From: DASUPK01 sp963804595
GTDB taxonomy: Bacteria; Actinomycetota; Thermoleophilia; Solirubrobacterales; 70-9
Reading direction: 5' to 3'
Assembly: GCA_963804595.1 (NCBI GenBank)
Contig: CAWDQZ010000005.1
Span: forward strand, 1-64,000
Length of the DNA: 64,000 nucleotides
The notes under the pieces are model-generated. The model saw only the letters and a list, made by a program, of their open reading frames with translations, ran no database searches and was not told the origin of the DNA. Each line of letters begins with the position of its first letter. The stretch's first letter is position 1. Both the position numbers and the translations under genes were made by a program. Below are positions 1 to 7,317 of this stretch, piece by piece.

Positions 1-16
1 ATAGGACGATGCATCG

Positions 17-37
17 GGTACCAAAGCGGTACCACGG
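17..37. repeat. GGTACC-containing module repeat, left copy
   Basis: Two GGTACC palindromes lie 11 bp apart. The stretch contains a 12-nt module (GTACCAAAGCGG, 18-29) and an overlapping 10-nt module (GGTACCACGG, 28-37). Both modules recur on the minus strand at 6949-6973 in swapped order. The role is unknown; an operator or a recombination remnant is possible. Confidence 0.45.
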
Positions 38-135
38 CGCCGGCTCACAATCGGGCACGCCGGTCAGGCGAGCCCTCCACGACTGAAAACTGCTTTTACG
101 CGAGGGCGACAGCGCCGCCGAGCTCCGCGAAGGGT

Positions 136-157
136 GCTGCTTTGCATGGAAAGCAGC
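136..157. repeat. Hairpin A: 8-bp perfect stem, loop GCATGG
   Basis: GCTGCTTT at 136-143 pairs perfectly with AAAGCAGC at 150-157 around the six-base loop GCATGG. It lies 86 nt before the AarF-like gene. The same stem core and the identical loop recur at 1821-1840. No T-tract follows, so it is not a standard intrinsic terminator. A second weaker inverted pair (CCTGCTT at 174-180 with AAGCAGG at 199-205) follows it. Confidence 0.7.
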
Positions 158-243
158 GGTTTGACGCTGCACTCCTGCTTCTCGCGCAAACCAGTCACAA
201 GCAGGATGGGGCGCCACGGCCAGACCGCCGCTAGGCTCGGTCA

Positions 244-1683
244 ATGGGTACGCAGGACGAAGATTCACTCCGAGAGGCGGGAAGGCTGCCCAAAGGCCGA
301 CTCGCCCGGACGGCGCGTGTCGGCGGGCTCGTGATGGGGCAGGGCCTGCGCTGGGCCGGGATGCGAAACGCGAACCGGGTCCGGACGCCTGAGCGCGCGG
401 CGGCGGCTCAGAAAGAGCGCACCGCGGCGCTGGTCGGGCAGCTCGTCGATCAGCTCGGGCAGATGCGTGGCGCGGCGATGAAGGTCGGTCAGATGATCTC
501 GATGGTCGAGTTCGACGGCCTTCCCGAGGGCGAGCGGGACGAGCTGCAACGGAGGCTCGCAGCGCTCCGCGACGACGTCGCGCCTATGCGGTTCGCTGAC
601 CTCGAGAAGCTGATGCGCCAGGAGTTCGGCGGTCCGCTCGAGCGCGTGTTCAGCGACTTCGAAGAGCATGCGTTCGCAGCGGCATCGATCGGTCAGGTCC
701 ATCGCGCCACGACGATCGACGGCGACGACGTGGCCGTGAAGATCCAGTACCCCGGGGTGGCGGAGGCGGTCGAAACGGATCTGCGCAACGCGATGATGCT
801 GCTGCCTCTCGTGAAGCGGCTCGCCCCCGGCCTAGACGCGAAGGCGCTCGCCGCGGAGATGCGCGAGCGGATCGGCGAGGAGCTCGACTACGAGCTCGAG
901 GCCCAGAACCAGCGCCGCGTCGGGCGGCTGCTGCGAGGACATCCGTTCATCCGTGTGCCGCGAATCGACACGAGCCTTTCGACCCGGCGCGTGCTCGTGT
1001 CCGAGTACGTCGAGGGGGAGCGCTTCGAGGCGGTCCGCCGAGCCGATGAGGTGCAGCGCGATCGCTACGCCGAGATCGTCTTTCGGCTCTATTTCGGGTT
1101 GCTTTATCGCGACCGCATCGCGCTCGGGGACCCTCACCCCGGCAACTACCTGCTGTGTCCCGACGGTCGGGTGTGCTTCCTCGACTTCGGCCTTGTGCGC
1201 CGCGTCGACGCCGCGCGCCTGGCCGCCGAGCGGGCGATCGCTCTCGCCGTACGGGATGGGGACGCGGAGGCCCTCAAGGTGGCGCTTCGCGCGGGCGGCT
1301 ATTTGCCTGCGAGCCGCGCAGATGCCGTGGACGCCGATTTCGCGCTGAGGCTAATGAGAATGGCGATCAAGTGGTACGCGGTCCCGGGCGAGCGGCGCTT
1401 CTCCCCCGTCGACCGCCGCGACCGCGATCATGAACGGCCGGACGCGGAGGAGCGGGCCGCGATGAGGATCCAGGTGAACCAATTCACACTGCCGCCGGAG
1501 GCGATCCTGTTCCGGCGGATGCACGGCATTGTCGCCGTGGTCCTGGGGCAGCTGCGCGCTGGCGCAGACTGGGGCGCGATCGCGGCGGAGTACCTGCACG
1601 GCGAGGCGCCCGCGACGCCGCTGGGGCAGGCCGAAGCCGAGTTCCTCGCCGAGCGCGGTCGGACAGCAGGGGCCGCCTACTAG
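244..1683 (+). CDS. AarF/UbiB (ABC1) family protein kinase-like protein
   Basis: This is an atypical kinase of the AarF/UbiB/COQ8 family, which has a protein-kinase-like ATPase fold and is tied in other organisms to quinone or lipid homeostasis. All family hallmarks are visible: the KxGQ motif (K80), the alanine-rich AAAS loop (145-148), the ATP-binding lysine in VAVKIQYP (K166), DPHPGN (296-301) and the metal-binding DFG (314-316). The 479-residue length is normal for actinobacterial members. The ATG at 244 is chosen because conserved residues (LPKGRLARTARVGGL) begin only about 14 codons later. No partner gene adjoins it. It stands between hairpins A and B. The substrate is unknown. Confidence 0.88.
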   Translation: MGTQDEDSLREAGRLPKGRLARTARVGGLVMGQGLRWAGMRNANRVRTPERAAAAQKERTAALVGQLVDQLGQMRGAAMKVGQMISMVEFDGLPEGERDELQRRLAALRDDVAPMRFADLEKLMRQEFGGPLERVFSDFEEHAFAAASIGQVHRATTIDGDDVAVKIQYPGVAEAVETDLRNAMMLLPLVKRLAPGLDAKALAAEMRERIGEELDYELEAQNQRRVGRLLRGHPFIRVPRIDTSLSTRRVLVSEYVEGERFEAVRRADEVQRDRYAEIVFRLYFGLLYRDRIALGDPHPGNYLLCPDGRVCFLDFGLVRRVDAARLAAERAIALAVRDGDAEALKVALRAGGYLPASRADAVDADFALRLMRMAIKWYAVPGERRFSPVDRRDRDHERPDAEERAAMRIQVNQFTLPPEAILFRRMHGIVAVVLGQLRAGADWGAIAAEYLHGEAPATPLGQAEAEFLAERGRTAGAAY

Positions 1684-1819
1684 GCACCGCGCGGGCTCCT
1701 GCATTAATTTCGACAGAAGCATCCGGGCCCGTCGCGGCAGCCTCGCTCCGCGGATACGAGGGCAAAGCGAGCCCTGGCCGGGCGTCACCGCCCGGCTTCT
1801 CGGCCCGACTCGGATCACT

Positions 1820-1841
1820 GCTGCTTTGCATGGAAAGCAGT
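1820..1841. repeat. Hairpin B: 7-bp perfect stem, loop GCATGG
   Basis: CTGCTTT at 1821-1827 pairs with AAAGCAG at 1834-1840 around loop GCATGG, with a flanking G-T wobble. Stem core and loop are identical to hairpin A. It sits 137 nt after the AarF-like stop and 28 nt before a SnoaL-like start codon. The rest of 1684-1868 shows no gene. Confidence 0.7.
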
Positions 1842-1868
1842 ACTCCGCCGAGGGATACTGCGTAGGCG

Positions 1869-2030
1869 ATGTCGGAGGAGAACCTCCGGGCTTTTCGGGA
1901 TGTAGTGGACGCCTACCGCAGAGGCGACAAGCATGCCTGGACAAGCCTCATGGATCCCGAGCTTGAGACGCTTCCCCTTCCTGAGTGGCCCGAGCCCGGT
2001 CCCTTCATCGGCCGCTCGGCGACCAGTGTC
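1869..2030 (+). pseudogene. SnoaL/NTF2-like protein, N-terminal fragment
   Basis: The reading MSEENLRAFRDVVDAYRRGD followed by a DPELE motif is the typical opening of the SnoaL-like (NTF2 superfamily) proteins that are abundant in Solirubrobacterales, which usually begin MSxENVExVRRxxEA and run 110-150 residues. Similarity ends near the GPFIGRSA residues. From about 2010 the DNA is the antisense of an alpha/beta-hydrolase C-terminus, so the gene is cut by a rearrangement junction. A plausible C-terminal half lies at 2641-2899. No function is expected from the fragment. Confidence 0.6.
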
Positions 2031-2604
2031 CGCAGTCGGGCAGGACTACGGTTAGCACTTCGCAGCGAGGAGTTCCATCGTTTGCCGACATGTTCGCCGA
2101 AGCTTTCCGCTCCGCAGATCGCGAGGACGGGCATCGACAGCCGCCGGGTCTTGCGCTGCTCGTCTGCGCCTGGCTCACTGGGAAAGCGCGGTAGAGCTCG
2201 ATGCTGCCGCGCAGCGCTTCCGGGTCGGCCGCGAGGAGGTCGACGTAGTACTTGACGGTGTCGGTGGACAGCTTCTTCTTTCCGGCGGCGTTCGAAAACT
2301 TCTCGCCGAAGAAAATGTCCTCCCGCCAGCTGACGAGCTTCTCGTTGACCTCTGGAAGTGCGTTGAACGGGATGTGCCGCAGGCGTTCGTTGAGCGGCGC
2401 GGGGAGGAACAGTGGCGGCGTGGGAGACACTCCCGGAAGCGGGGCTTCCCCGAGGGCCAGGCGGTCGACCCGGTCGGGGTGATCAGCGGCCAGGGCGTAG
2501 CCGATGAGCAGTACGGTGTCGCAGCCGACGATGGCGAACCGCTGGTGGCCGAGGCGCGACCATGCCACGGCCACGAGGAGATTGCCGCCTTCCTTTCCGA
2601 GCTA
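2005..2604 (-). pseudogene. Alpha/beta-hydrolase, truncated and frameshifted
   Basis: The frame starting at the GTG at 2574 reads AVAWSRLGHQRFAIVG, then HPDRVDRLAL, then NEKLVSWREDIFFGEKFSN, which is the core of a haloalkane dehalogenase/epoxide-hydrolase-type alpha/beta hydrolase. Near 2180 the homology moves to another frame (MPVLAICGAESFGEHVGK, up to 2134). It then returns to the first frame for the catalytic-histidine end PDCGHWSP. In-frame TAG at 2602-2604 cuts off the whole N-terminal third, including the oxyanion region. The nucleophile elbow (expected GHDxG or GHSxG) reads GCDTV. Truncation, two shifts and a lost elbow make this a pseudogene. Confidence 0.75.
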
Positions 2605-2640
2605 CCTCGCGGCTTGGGAGAGCCTATGCATACACCGTCG

Positions 2641-2899
2641 CGGAAGCCATCAGCGGTCGGCGATGACCGCGTCTTGATACACGGGGACATCGACGCGGCG
2701 GGGCGGACGAGCGGTGTGGAGCCTCGAGGGCCACACCGCATCACTGCTTCTGGCTCCGCGCATGGCCGGTTTATCCGGCAGGAGGGACCTCTGAGCCCGA
2801 AAGGGCGCCATTCGCGCGGGCTGGCTGGCGATTCCTCGAAACCGCGTGGAGAGATGATCTCCGCCAGAAGTGGGGCTTCGCCGAGCCATGTCGGAGTAG
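2641..2899 (+). pseudogene. SnoaL/NTF2-like protein, C-terminal remnant
   Basis: Codons at 2656-2721 read VGDDRVLIHGDIDAAGRTSG and then VE, which matches the usual SnoaL-like beta-strand (GDRVxxxGxxxARGRxSGVE). In a second frame, 2864-2899 reads PEVGLRRAMSE-stop, resembling the common ALEAAGLRE C-terminus. The two parts are in different frames, so at least one shift has occurred. It may be the missing half of the fragment at 1869. A partial hairpin arm (CTGCTTC) and the loop motif GCATGG lie inside at about 2743-2765. Confidence 0.45.
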
Positions 2900-2902
2900 G
2901 CG

Positions 2903-2990
2903 ATGTCGAGAGGAGAACGAGGAGATCCTAGCCGACTTGAGCTACGAGGCTGAACCTGCAGGGATAGTCGAGGCCCTGCTGTATCCACCT
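2903..2990 (+). pseudogene. Second SnoaL-like N-terminal remnant
   Basis: ATGTCG at 2903 is followed by an out-of-frame continuation that, with one base removed, reads MSEENEEILADLSYEAE, again the SnoaL-like opening. It starts four bases after the stop of the preceding remnant, as expected for tandem paralogues. No further homology is visible before the convergent gene that ends at 3040. Confidence 0.35.
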
Positions 2991-3039
2991 GTGAATCTCG
3001 AGGGCCTTAGTGGCGGAGAAGGGCTGTTTCGTCAGATGT

Positions 3040-4527
3040 CTAGCTGCCGTCCCGCAGCGCGAGCACTCCTCCGAGCACGCCGAGGTACGCGGTCCCGTTG
3101 GACCCGAGAGCGAGCCCGGCGTAGTTGTTGTTGTAGTTCAGGCCAGAGCCGGCGTACTGGTTCCACGCCGTCTTCCCGTTCCGGAAGTCGAGCGCCGTCC
3201 AGTAGTAGCCCTCCGAGCCGCTCGGGTCTGGCGGTCTGGTGTAGGTGTAGACAAGGCCCGTCTTGATCGAGATCTTCGGCACCACGGTCGGCGCCGCCGC
3301 GTCGTGGTTTACCCACACCCTGCGGCAGCCCTTGCCATCCTTGTCGACCTCGACCCTGGCGAACCCCGGCGTTGTGGGGGCGCCGGTGTTCGGGCCCAAC
3401 GGGTCCTGGTAGCCGTAGTTGTTCTCGACGATCAGCGAGCGGCCGGCGGCGAGCAGCGAGTTCTCCGTGGCGCCGGTGAACTTGCCGAACACCGGGACCT
3501 GGCAGACGACGCGTCGCTTGCCCCGGAGCTCCGACTTCTTGCCGGTGCGGTAGACGACCACGTGCATAGGCTGCGCGTTGTCGGTGATCGCGACGTAGCC
3601 GCCCTTCATGATCGTCGGCGTTGTGCCGGTGCCGGCATCGACCTGACCAGGCTTGACGATCCCGGAGTTCTTGTAGCCGGCCCTCCAGGTGATCTTCGGT
3701 GCGCCGTTCTTGCCGGGGTCGAAGCGGTACATCCGCCTGTCGGAGGCGATGAATACGCCCTTCTTGCCGACGGCGAACGAGTTCTCGATCTCCTCGCCCA
3801 GGATCCGGATCCGCACCGCCCCGGTGTTGGGATTGAGCGTCCCCACCTTGCCGTTCTGCTTGGTGACGAACCACATCCGCCCCTTGAAGTCCGGCAACAC
3901 GGAGGTGATCCGCTCGTTCGCCGCATCGAGGACGCCGGTGAGGTCGTAGTCGCCGGTCTTCGTAAGAGATCCGTCGGATCCCACGGTGAGAACGAAGATG
4001 TGATCGGTCTTGGTCGGCACCCACATCCTGTCCCGGTTGTCCAGGAAGAAGTAGCCGCCGCCGGTGAAGTTCTGGTAGAGCTTGGTGCCGGGCGGGTTGG
4101 GAGCGTCCGGCAGGTCGTACGTGCCGACGGTCCCCAGCGTGTTCGGGTCCATGACTCGCGCCTGAGGACCGGCAAACAGAGACGGGCAGACGGAAACGAG
4201 CCGACCCGCCTTGTCGAAGGCGATGCTGCCGCAGATCCGCGGGGGCTTCGCCGCAGAGGTCGCCGTCAGGGAGCGCCCGAGCGGACCCCGGTACCGATAG
4301 GAGTCAGTCATCCAGGTGTCGTCGTGGATGTTGCTGAACGGGTCCCGGGCCAGGAAGGGGTTCTGGGGCGGCTTGGAGGTGCCTTTGATGGGGTGCGCCT
4401 TGGCGGCCTTGCCCTGAAAAGCCGGCAGCGATGGCGCCGGACCACTTGAAGCGATCGGATCGGCGAGCGCGGGTGCCGCGCCGAGCGCGAGCGCGGTGGT
4501 CACCACACACAGGACGCGCTTCGCCAT
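3040..4527 (-). CDS. Secreted protein with beta-propeller-like repeats, function unknown
   Basis: This 495-residue protein begins with a clear signal peptide (MAKRVLCVVTTALALGAAPALA, cleavage near residue 22), so it is probably exported. The rest is rich in short beta-strand blocks with Asp and Gly turns (ITSVLPDFKGRMWFVTK, YRFDPGKNG, YVAITDNAQPMHVVVYR), which resemble SMP-30/NHL or PQQ-type propeller blades. No catalytic signature is recognised. The ATG at 4527 gives the signal peptide directly. There are no operon partners, and the convergent flank is decayed DNA. A sugar-lactone-binding or structural role is possible but unproven. Confidence 0.75.
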   Translation of the reverse strand: MAKRVLCVVTTALALGAAPALADPIASSGPAPSLPAFQGKAAKAHPIKGTSKPPQNPFLARDPFSNIHDDTWMTDSYRYRGPLGRSLTATSAAKPPRICGSIAFDKAGRLVSVCPSLFAGPQARVMDPNTLGTVGTYDLPDAPNPPGTKLYQNFTGGGYFFLDNRDRMWVPTKTDHIFVLTVGSDGSLTKTGDYDLTGVLDAANERITSVLPDFKGRMWFVTKQNGKVGTLNPNTGAVRIRILGEEIENSFAVGKKGVFIASDRRMYRFDPGKNGAPKITWRAGYKNSGIVKPGQVDAGTGTTPTIMKGGYVAITDNAQPMHVVVYRTGKKSELRGKRRVVCQVPVFGKFTGATENSLLAAGRSLIVENNYGYQDPLGPNTGAPTTPGFARVEVDKDGKGCRRVWVNHDAAAPTVVPKISIKTGLVYTYTRPPDPSGSEGYYWTALDFRNGKTAWNQYAGSGLNYNNNYAGLALGSNGTAYLGVLGGVLALRDGS

Positions 4528-4718
4528 TCTGGGATTTAAACACCAACGGCCTCTTTTGAGGGCGCTTGGCCTACAGAGCGCAGGCCCTCAAGCCGCCGGG
4601 CTGTACGCCCCGGAAGGCCGCAGCGACTGAGCGGCTCCTGGGCGCCTCTAGCGGCACAGTTCGGGCCTTGACCGGCCGCCAGCGCCGCGGTTAGGGTTGC
4701 GCCGAGGAAAGGAGGGCT

Positions 4719-5060
4719 GTGTCTCGCTCACATTCGGCGCCGCGGCTTCGCATCTCTGTGTGCTTCTTGGGAGCCGGCGCCCTGCTTGTGACCGTTGCCC
4801 TCTGGTTGTCCTTCGGTGCCAGGCCCGCCGCCGCGGCCGGCTTCCACAGTTGCGCTAGCCAGAAGCTCGAGAACCAGAGCATCTTTCGCCTCAAGGCCAG
4901 CCACGCAAAGTGCCAGCTCGCTCGGCAGGTCGCGTTCGGACTGCGGAACGGAGACCGGACGCCGAAGGGGTTCTCCTGTGTGGCCGGTGAGGGCGGCAAC
5001 TTGACCCCCTTCACCTGCACCCGGCGCGATCAGGTCGTCAAGTTCTCGCTCGAGGGATGA
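4719..5060 (+). CDS. Small secreted four-cysteine protein, family A
   Basis: The GTG start at 4719 follows a strong ribosome-binding site (AGGAAAGGAGGG) at about five bases. The 113-residue product has an N-terminal hydrophobic segment ending in ARPAAAA (about 35 residues), so it is probably exported. The mature part has four cysteines in the order SC, KC, GFSC, FTC. The same spacing, including GF-x-C, a Gly-Gly turn, a Cys and a terminal hydrophobic strand, recurs in the protein at 58573-58845. Two disulfides are likely. It overlaps nothing, and its stop lies six bases before the RTX-like gene, so the two are probably co-transcribed. Function unknown. Confidence 0.7.
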   Translation: MSRSHSAPRLRISVCFLGAGALLVTVALWLSFGARPAAAAGFHSCASQKLENQSIFRLKASHAKCQLARQVAFGLRNGDRTPKGFSCVAGEGGNLTPFTCTRRDQVVKFSLEG

Positions 5061-5066
5061 GGGGAG

Positions 5067-5777
5067 ATGAGTAAGCAGATCATCGCGGCTGTCACCATCC
5101 TGGCGCTCGGGCTTCTGGGCCTCGCTCCGGCGGCCCAGGCCGCTAGCCACGTCTCGGTCAGCGTGGACCAGTTCGGAGTCCAGGTGAACGGGGACGCCTC
5201 CGACAACTCCATCCGGCTGGCGAATCTTGCCGACCCTCAGTGCCCGGGAGGCTCGCCCTGCAGAGAGGTCGACGCGGGGAATGCGGTGATCATGGCATCG
5301 GCTCCATGTGTCATCCGGAGCGGGTCGGGCGGCCATACGGCACTCTGCCCGATCACCGAGGAAGGGGGGATCGGCGTCGGCGCAGGCGGGGGGAACGACG
5401 ACATCGTCGTCAGTGACTCGGTCGGGGTCGACGCAAAGATCGGCCTCTCTGGGGGCCGGGGTAATGACACCCTCGAGGGATCCCTCGCAGAGGAGGTGAT
5501 CTCGGGGGACAAAGGCAACGACACCATCCGCGCTGGCCGCGGCGACGACATCGCATACGGAGATGCCGGCCGCGATCGGATATTCGGCTCGAAGGGTCAG
5601 GACCTCATCAAGGGCGGCGGCGGCTTCGACAACCTGATCGGCGGTCCAGGGGGTGACCACCTGTTCGGCCAGGGTGGAAACGATGGGATGGACGGATCCC
5701 AGGGTCGCGACGTCTGCACAGGCGGCGGCGGACGTGACACCGCCCGCCACTGCGAGAGACTCAGGTCTACCCCGTAG
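5067..5777 (+). CDS. Secreted RTX-type calcium-binding repeat protein
   Basis: This 236-residue protein has a signal peptide (MSKQIIAAVTILALGLLGLA, cleavage after AQA near residue 25). A short domain with paired cysteines follows, and then from about residue 108 tandem nonapeptides of the GGxGxDxxx type (GGGNDDIVV, GGRGNDTLE, GDKGNDTIR, GRGDDIAYG, GGPGGDHLF, GQGGNDGMD). Such repeats form a calcium-filled beta-roll in hemolysin-type proteins. No toxin, protease or lipase domain is present, so the beta-roll is the whole mature protein. GGGGAG precedes the ATG at short distance. A relative lies at 42020-42790. Confidence 0.85.
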   Translation: MSKQIIAAVTILALGLLGLAPAAQAASHVSVSVDQFGVQVNGDASDNSIRLANLADPQCPGGSPCREVDAGNAVIMASAPCVIRSGSGGHTALCPITEEGGIGVGAGGGNDDIVVSDSVGVDAKIGLSGGRGNDTLEGSLAEEVISGDKGNDTIRAGRGDDIAYGDAGRDRIFGSKGQDLIKGGGGFDNLIGGPGGDHLFGQGGNDGMDGSQGRDVCTGGGGRDTARHCERLRSTP

Positions 5778-5955
5778 CCAGCGCTCTGCCCCAGATCGAA
5801 GGCCGCTCTTCCGCTCGGGACCCCACGCTCTTGATGATCGTCGCTCGGATCGAGCGCCTGGAAGCAGCGGATATCAGGGATACCGACACAACGTTCCCGG
5901 CGGCTAGCGCGACATGCCGAGGCGGTTCGTGTGCCCTTCCAGGCAAAGCGGACTA

Positions 5956-5975
5956 CTGCTTCGGACGAGAAGCAG
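5956..5975. repeat. Hairpin C: 7-bp perfect stem, loop GGACGA
   Basis: CTGCTTC at 5956-5962 pairs with GAAGCAG at 5969-5975 around loop GGACGA. It lies 90 nt past the stop of the minus-strand SnoaL-like pseudogene. The next bases (5979-5993) repeat the loop and right arm of hairpin A (GCATGGAAAGC), as if two hairpin types were fused. The rest of 5778-6064 shows no gene. Confidence 0.7.
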
Positions 5976-6064
5976 CGGTTCGCATGGAAAGCGACAGCGG
6001 CCCAGACCGAACCACGCGTGACTCTGCGACGCGCTTCGTCCGTATCTGGCGCGGGCGTCGACCG

Positions 6065-6480
6065 CTAATCGGGGAGGAGACCGAGCTGGCCGAGAAAGTC
6101 CATCTGGTCGAAGAACAGGTGCTCGGACTTCAGCGTGTCGCCGTCGGTGGCATAGACCGCCGCCCACCGGAACTCAATGGCTCGTCCTGTCGGCGCGACA
6201 TCGCCGTTGGGGGTGTGGAGCACGCCATCATGGGTGCCCGCGAAGGTCCCTTCGGCCGCTGCGGCTGGCCCGTCGGCTGAGGAGTTGGTTGACCTCAAGA
6301 CGAAGGTCCGGGAACGCTTCGTGGAAGACGCCCAGGAAGCCAATGACGTCGTCGCGGCCGCTGACTTGCGCCGCCTGGCGCCACCATCTCGGCATCGGCG
6401 GCCCACGGATCAGCGTCGCTGTCACGGTCGTTGAAGGCGGCGATGTGCTTGAGGATCACGTCTTTGGCGTCGGGCATCAC
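6065..6480 (-). pseudogene. SnoaL/NTF2-like protein broken by two frameshifts
   Basis: The three minus-strand frames together give one SnoaL-like protein. The N-terminus is in one frame (MMPDAKDVILKHIAAFNDRD). The middle is in a second (GRDDVIGFLGVFHEAFPDLR, about 6360-6290). The C-terminus is in a third (GVLHTPNGDVAPTGRAIEFR and then FFDQMDFLGQLGLLPD, to the stop at 6065). Frame changes fall near 6365 and 6280. The reconstructed protein would be about 138 residues, which is normal for the family, so the breaks are recent or are sequence errors. The gene is framed by hairpins C and D, which share the same loop. Confidence 0.75.
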
Positions 6481-6528
6481 ACTCTCCGTTTGTCATTGAC
6501 GGCGCGAGCGTATCTCAGGCGCGAAGTG

Positions 6529-6548
6529 CCGCTTTGGACGAGAAGCGG
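6529..6548. repeat. Hairpin D: 7-bp stem, loop GGACGA
   Basis: CCGCTTT at 6529-6535 pairs with GAAGCGG at 6542-6548 (six Watson-Crick pairs plus one T-G pair) around loop GGACGA, the same loop as hairpin C. Two stem positions differ from hairpin C in a compensated way (CTG/CAG versus CCG/CGG), so the pairing is kept although the sequence changed. It lies 49 nt upstream of the SnoaL-like start. Confidence 0.65.
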
Positions 6549-6564
6549 TCGCCGGAGCACAGGG

Positions 6565-6590
6565 AGCCCCAAGTCGGGGGCTTCTTCCCT
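6565..6590 (+). terminator. Intrinsic-terminator-like hairpin
   Basis: AGCCCC at 6565-6570 pairs with GGGGCT at 6577-6582 across a six-base loop, followed by the pyrimidine-rich tract TCTTCCCTTCCC. The orientation suits plus-strand transcription, but no intact plus-strand gene precedes it. Confidence 0.4.
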
Positions 6591-6657
6591 TCCCGCTTGA
6601 CTGCCGCCAATCGACCGTGCGAGGGTCGACCGGGCGTCCAACTTCGGGAGGTGGACC

Positions 6658-6906
6658 ATGAAGAAAGCTTTGCTGCTGGGTCTCGCACTCGGCGCGATGG
6701 CGTCGGCAGCAATCTCTGTCGGTGCCACAGCCTCAGCAAGTGGCACCGAGGCATCAGCATCCGGCCAGAAGACCTGGGCGAAGTTCAGCGGCGCTCATGT
6801 CTACAAACCCTCGACCCTCTTCTTCGGTGCCCATGAGGAGATCGACAATCACGCGCTTGGCCGTCGAGCGGCTCCAGCGCTACGAGGAGGGCTTCGATCG
6901 CGTTGA
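6658..6906 (+). pseudogene. N-terminus of a secreted protein, probably truncated
   Basis: An ATG at 6658 follows a good ribosome-binding site (GGGAGGTGG). It encodes a lysine-initiated signal peptide (MKKALLLGLALGAMASAAIS, cleavage near ASA at about 28) and then some 30 residues (KTWAKFSGAHVYKPSTLFFG). From about 6815 the reading runs through the antisense of another gene fragment, and the composition becomes arginine-rich shadow sequence. The real protein was probably longer and has lost its C-terminus. Function cannot be assigned. Confidence 0.4.
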
Positions 6907-6937
6907 TCTCGCTGTCAGCGTTTTTCTTGCTTGCCAT
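6815..6937 (-). pseudogene. Fragment of a small conserved LEPLD-motif protein
   Basis: From the ATG at 6937 the minus strand reads MASKKNADSEINAIEALLVA and then LEPLDGQA. After a one-base frame change it continues RVIVDLLMGTEEE. This resembles small actinobacterial proteins of the pattern ExxAIExxLxALEPLDxxAxxRVxDYLxxxL (recalled family pattern, not searched). It ends where it meets the truncated secreted-protein gene on the other strand, so two broken genes face each other. Upstream lies the GGTACC-module inverted repeat. Confidence 0.45.
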
Positions 6938-6948
6938 TCCTTATGGTC

Positions 6949-6977
6949 CCGCTTTGGTACTAACCGTGGTACCAAGG
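6949..6977. repeat. GGTACC-containing module repeat, right copy
   Basis: TTGGTAC at 6954-6960 pairs with GTACCAA at 6969-6975 around an eight-base spacer. Read on the minus strand, it holds the modules GGTACCACGG and GTACCAAAGCGG that also occur at 18-37, in opposite order. It lies just upstream of the LEPLD-motif fragment, so it may be an operator of that gene. Confidence 0.45.
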
Positions 6978-7015
6978 GCCGACGGGATCGCTCCTCGGAC
7001 CCTATTCCTGAGCAG

Positions 7016-7089
7016 TCGGGGCGACTGGATTTGAACCAGCGACCTTTCGGCCCCCAGCCGAATGCGCTACCAGACTGCGCCACGCCCCG
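7016..7089 (-). tRNA. tRNA-Pro (GGG)
   Basis: The minus strand folds as a standard cloverleaf: acceptor stem CGGGGCG with CGCCCCG, D-arm with GGTAG, anticodon stem TTCGG/CCGAA enclosing anticodon GGG, T-loop TTCAAAT, and discriminator A. CCA is not encoded. The gene-poor, decayed DNA on its left begins directly at its 3' end. Confidence 0.93.
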
Positions 7090-7114
7090 AGGGGTGTCGG
7101 TGAATCCTAGCCCA

Positions 7115-7186
7115 AGCGGGCGACCGGAATCGAACCCGCTCCGCGACCTTGGAAGGGTCGAATGCGACCGTTAACACCTCGCCCGC
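7115..7186 (-). tRNA. tRNA-Gly (TCC)
   Basis: The acceptor GCGGGCG pairs with CGCCCGC, the anticodon stem CGACC/GGTCG encloses loop CTTCCAA (anticodon TCC), and the T-loop is TTCGATT. Discriminator T, no encoded CCA. It is 25 bp upstream of tRNA-Pro on the same strand, so the two are likely co-transcribed. Confidence 0.93.
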
Positions 7187-7317
7187 AGGTGGCTGCCGAT
7201 TATAGGTTCGGCATCGTCGCCAGCCGGGCGGACGACAACCGGCGCGTTTGCGAAACTCATCGGCCGCGCGACGGTTCTACGGGGCAAGGTCGCCCGCGCT
7301 TCTCGACTGTCAAAGGC

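Noticed and set aside
136..6548. The repeated hairpins as a CRISPR array
   Set aside because: Units are 20 bp, widely and irregularly spaced, interrupted by genes, and no cas gene is present.
7162..7317. Upstream in-frame start for the first sulfatase
   Set aside because: It would overlap tRNA-Gly on the opposite strand and bury the signal segment; ATG 7318 gives a normal N-terminus.
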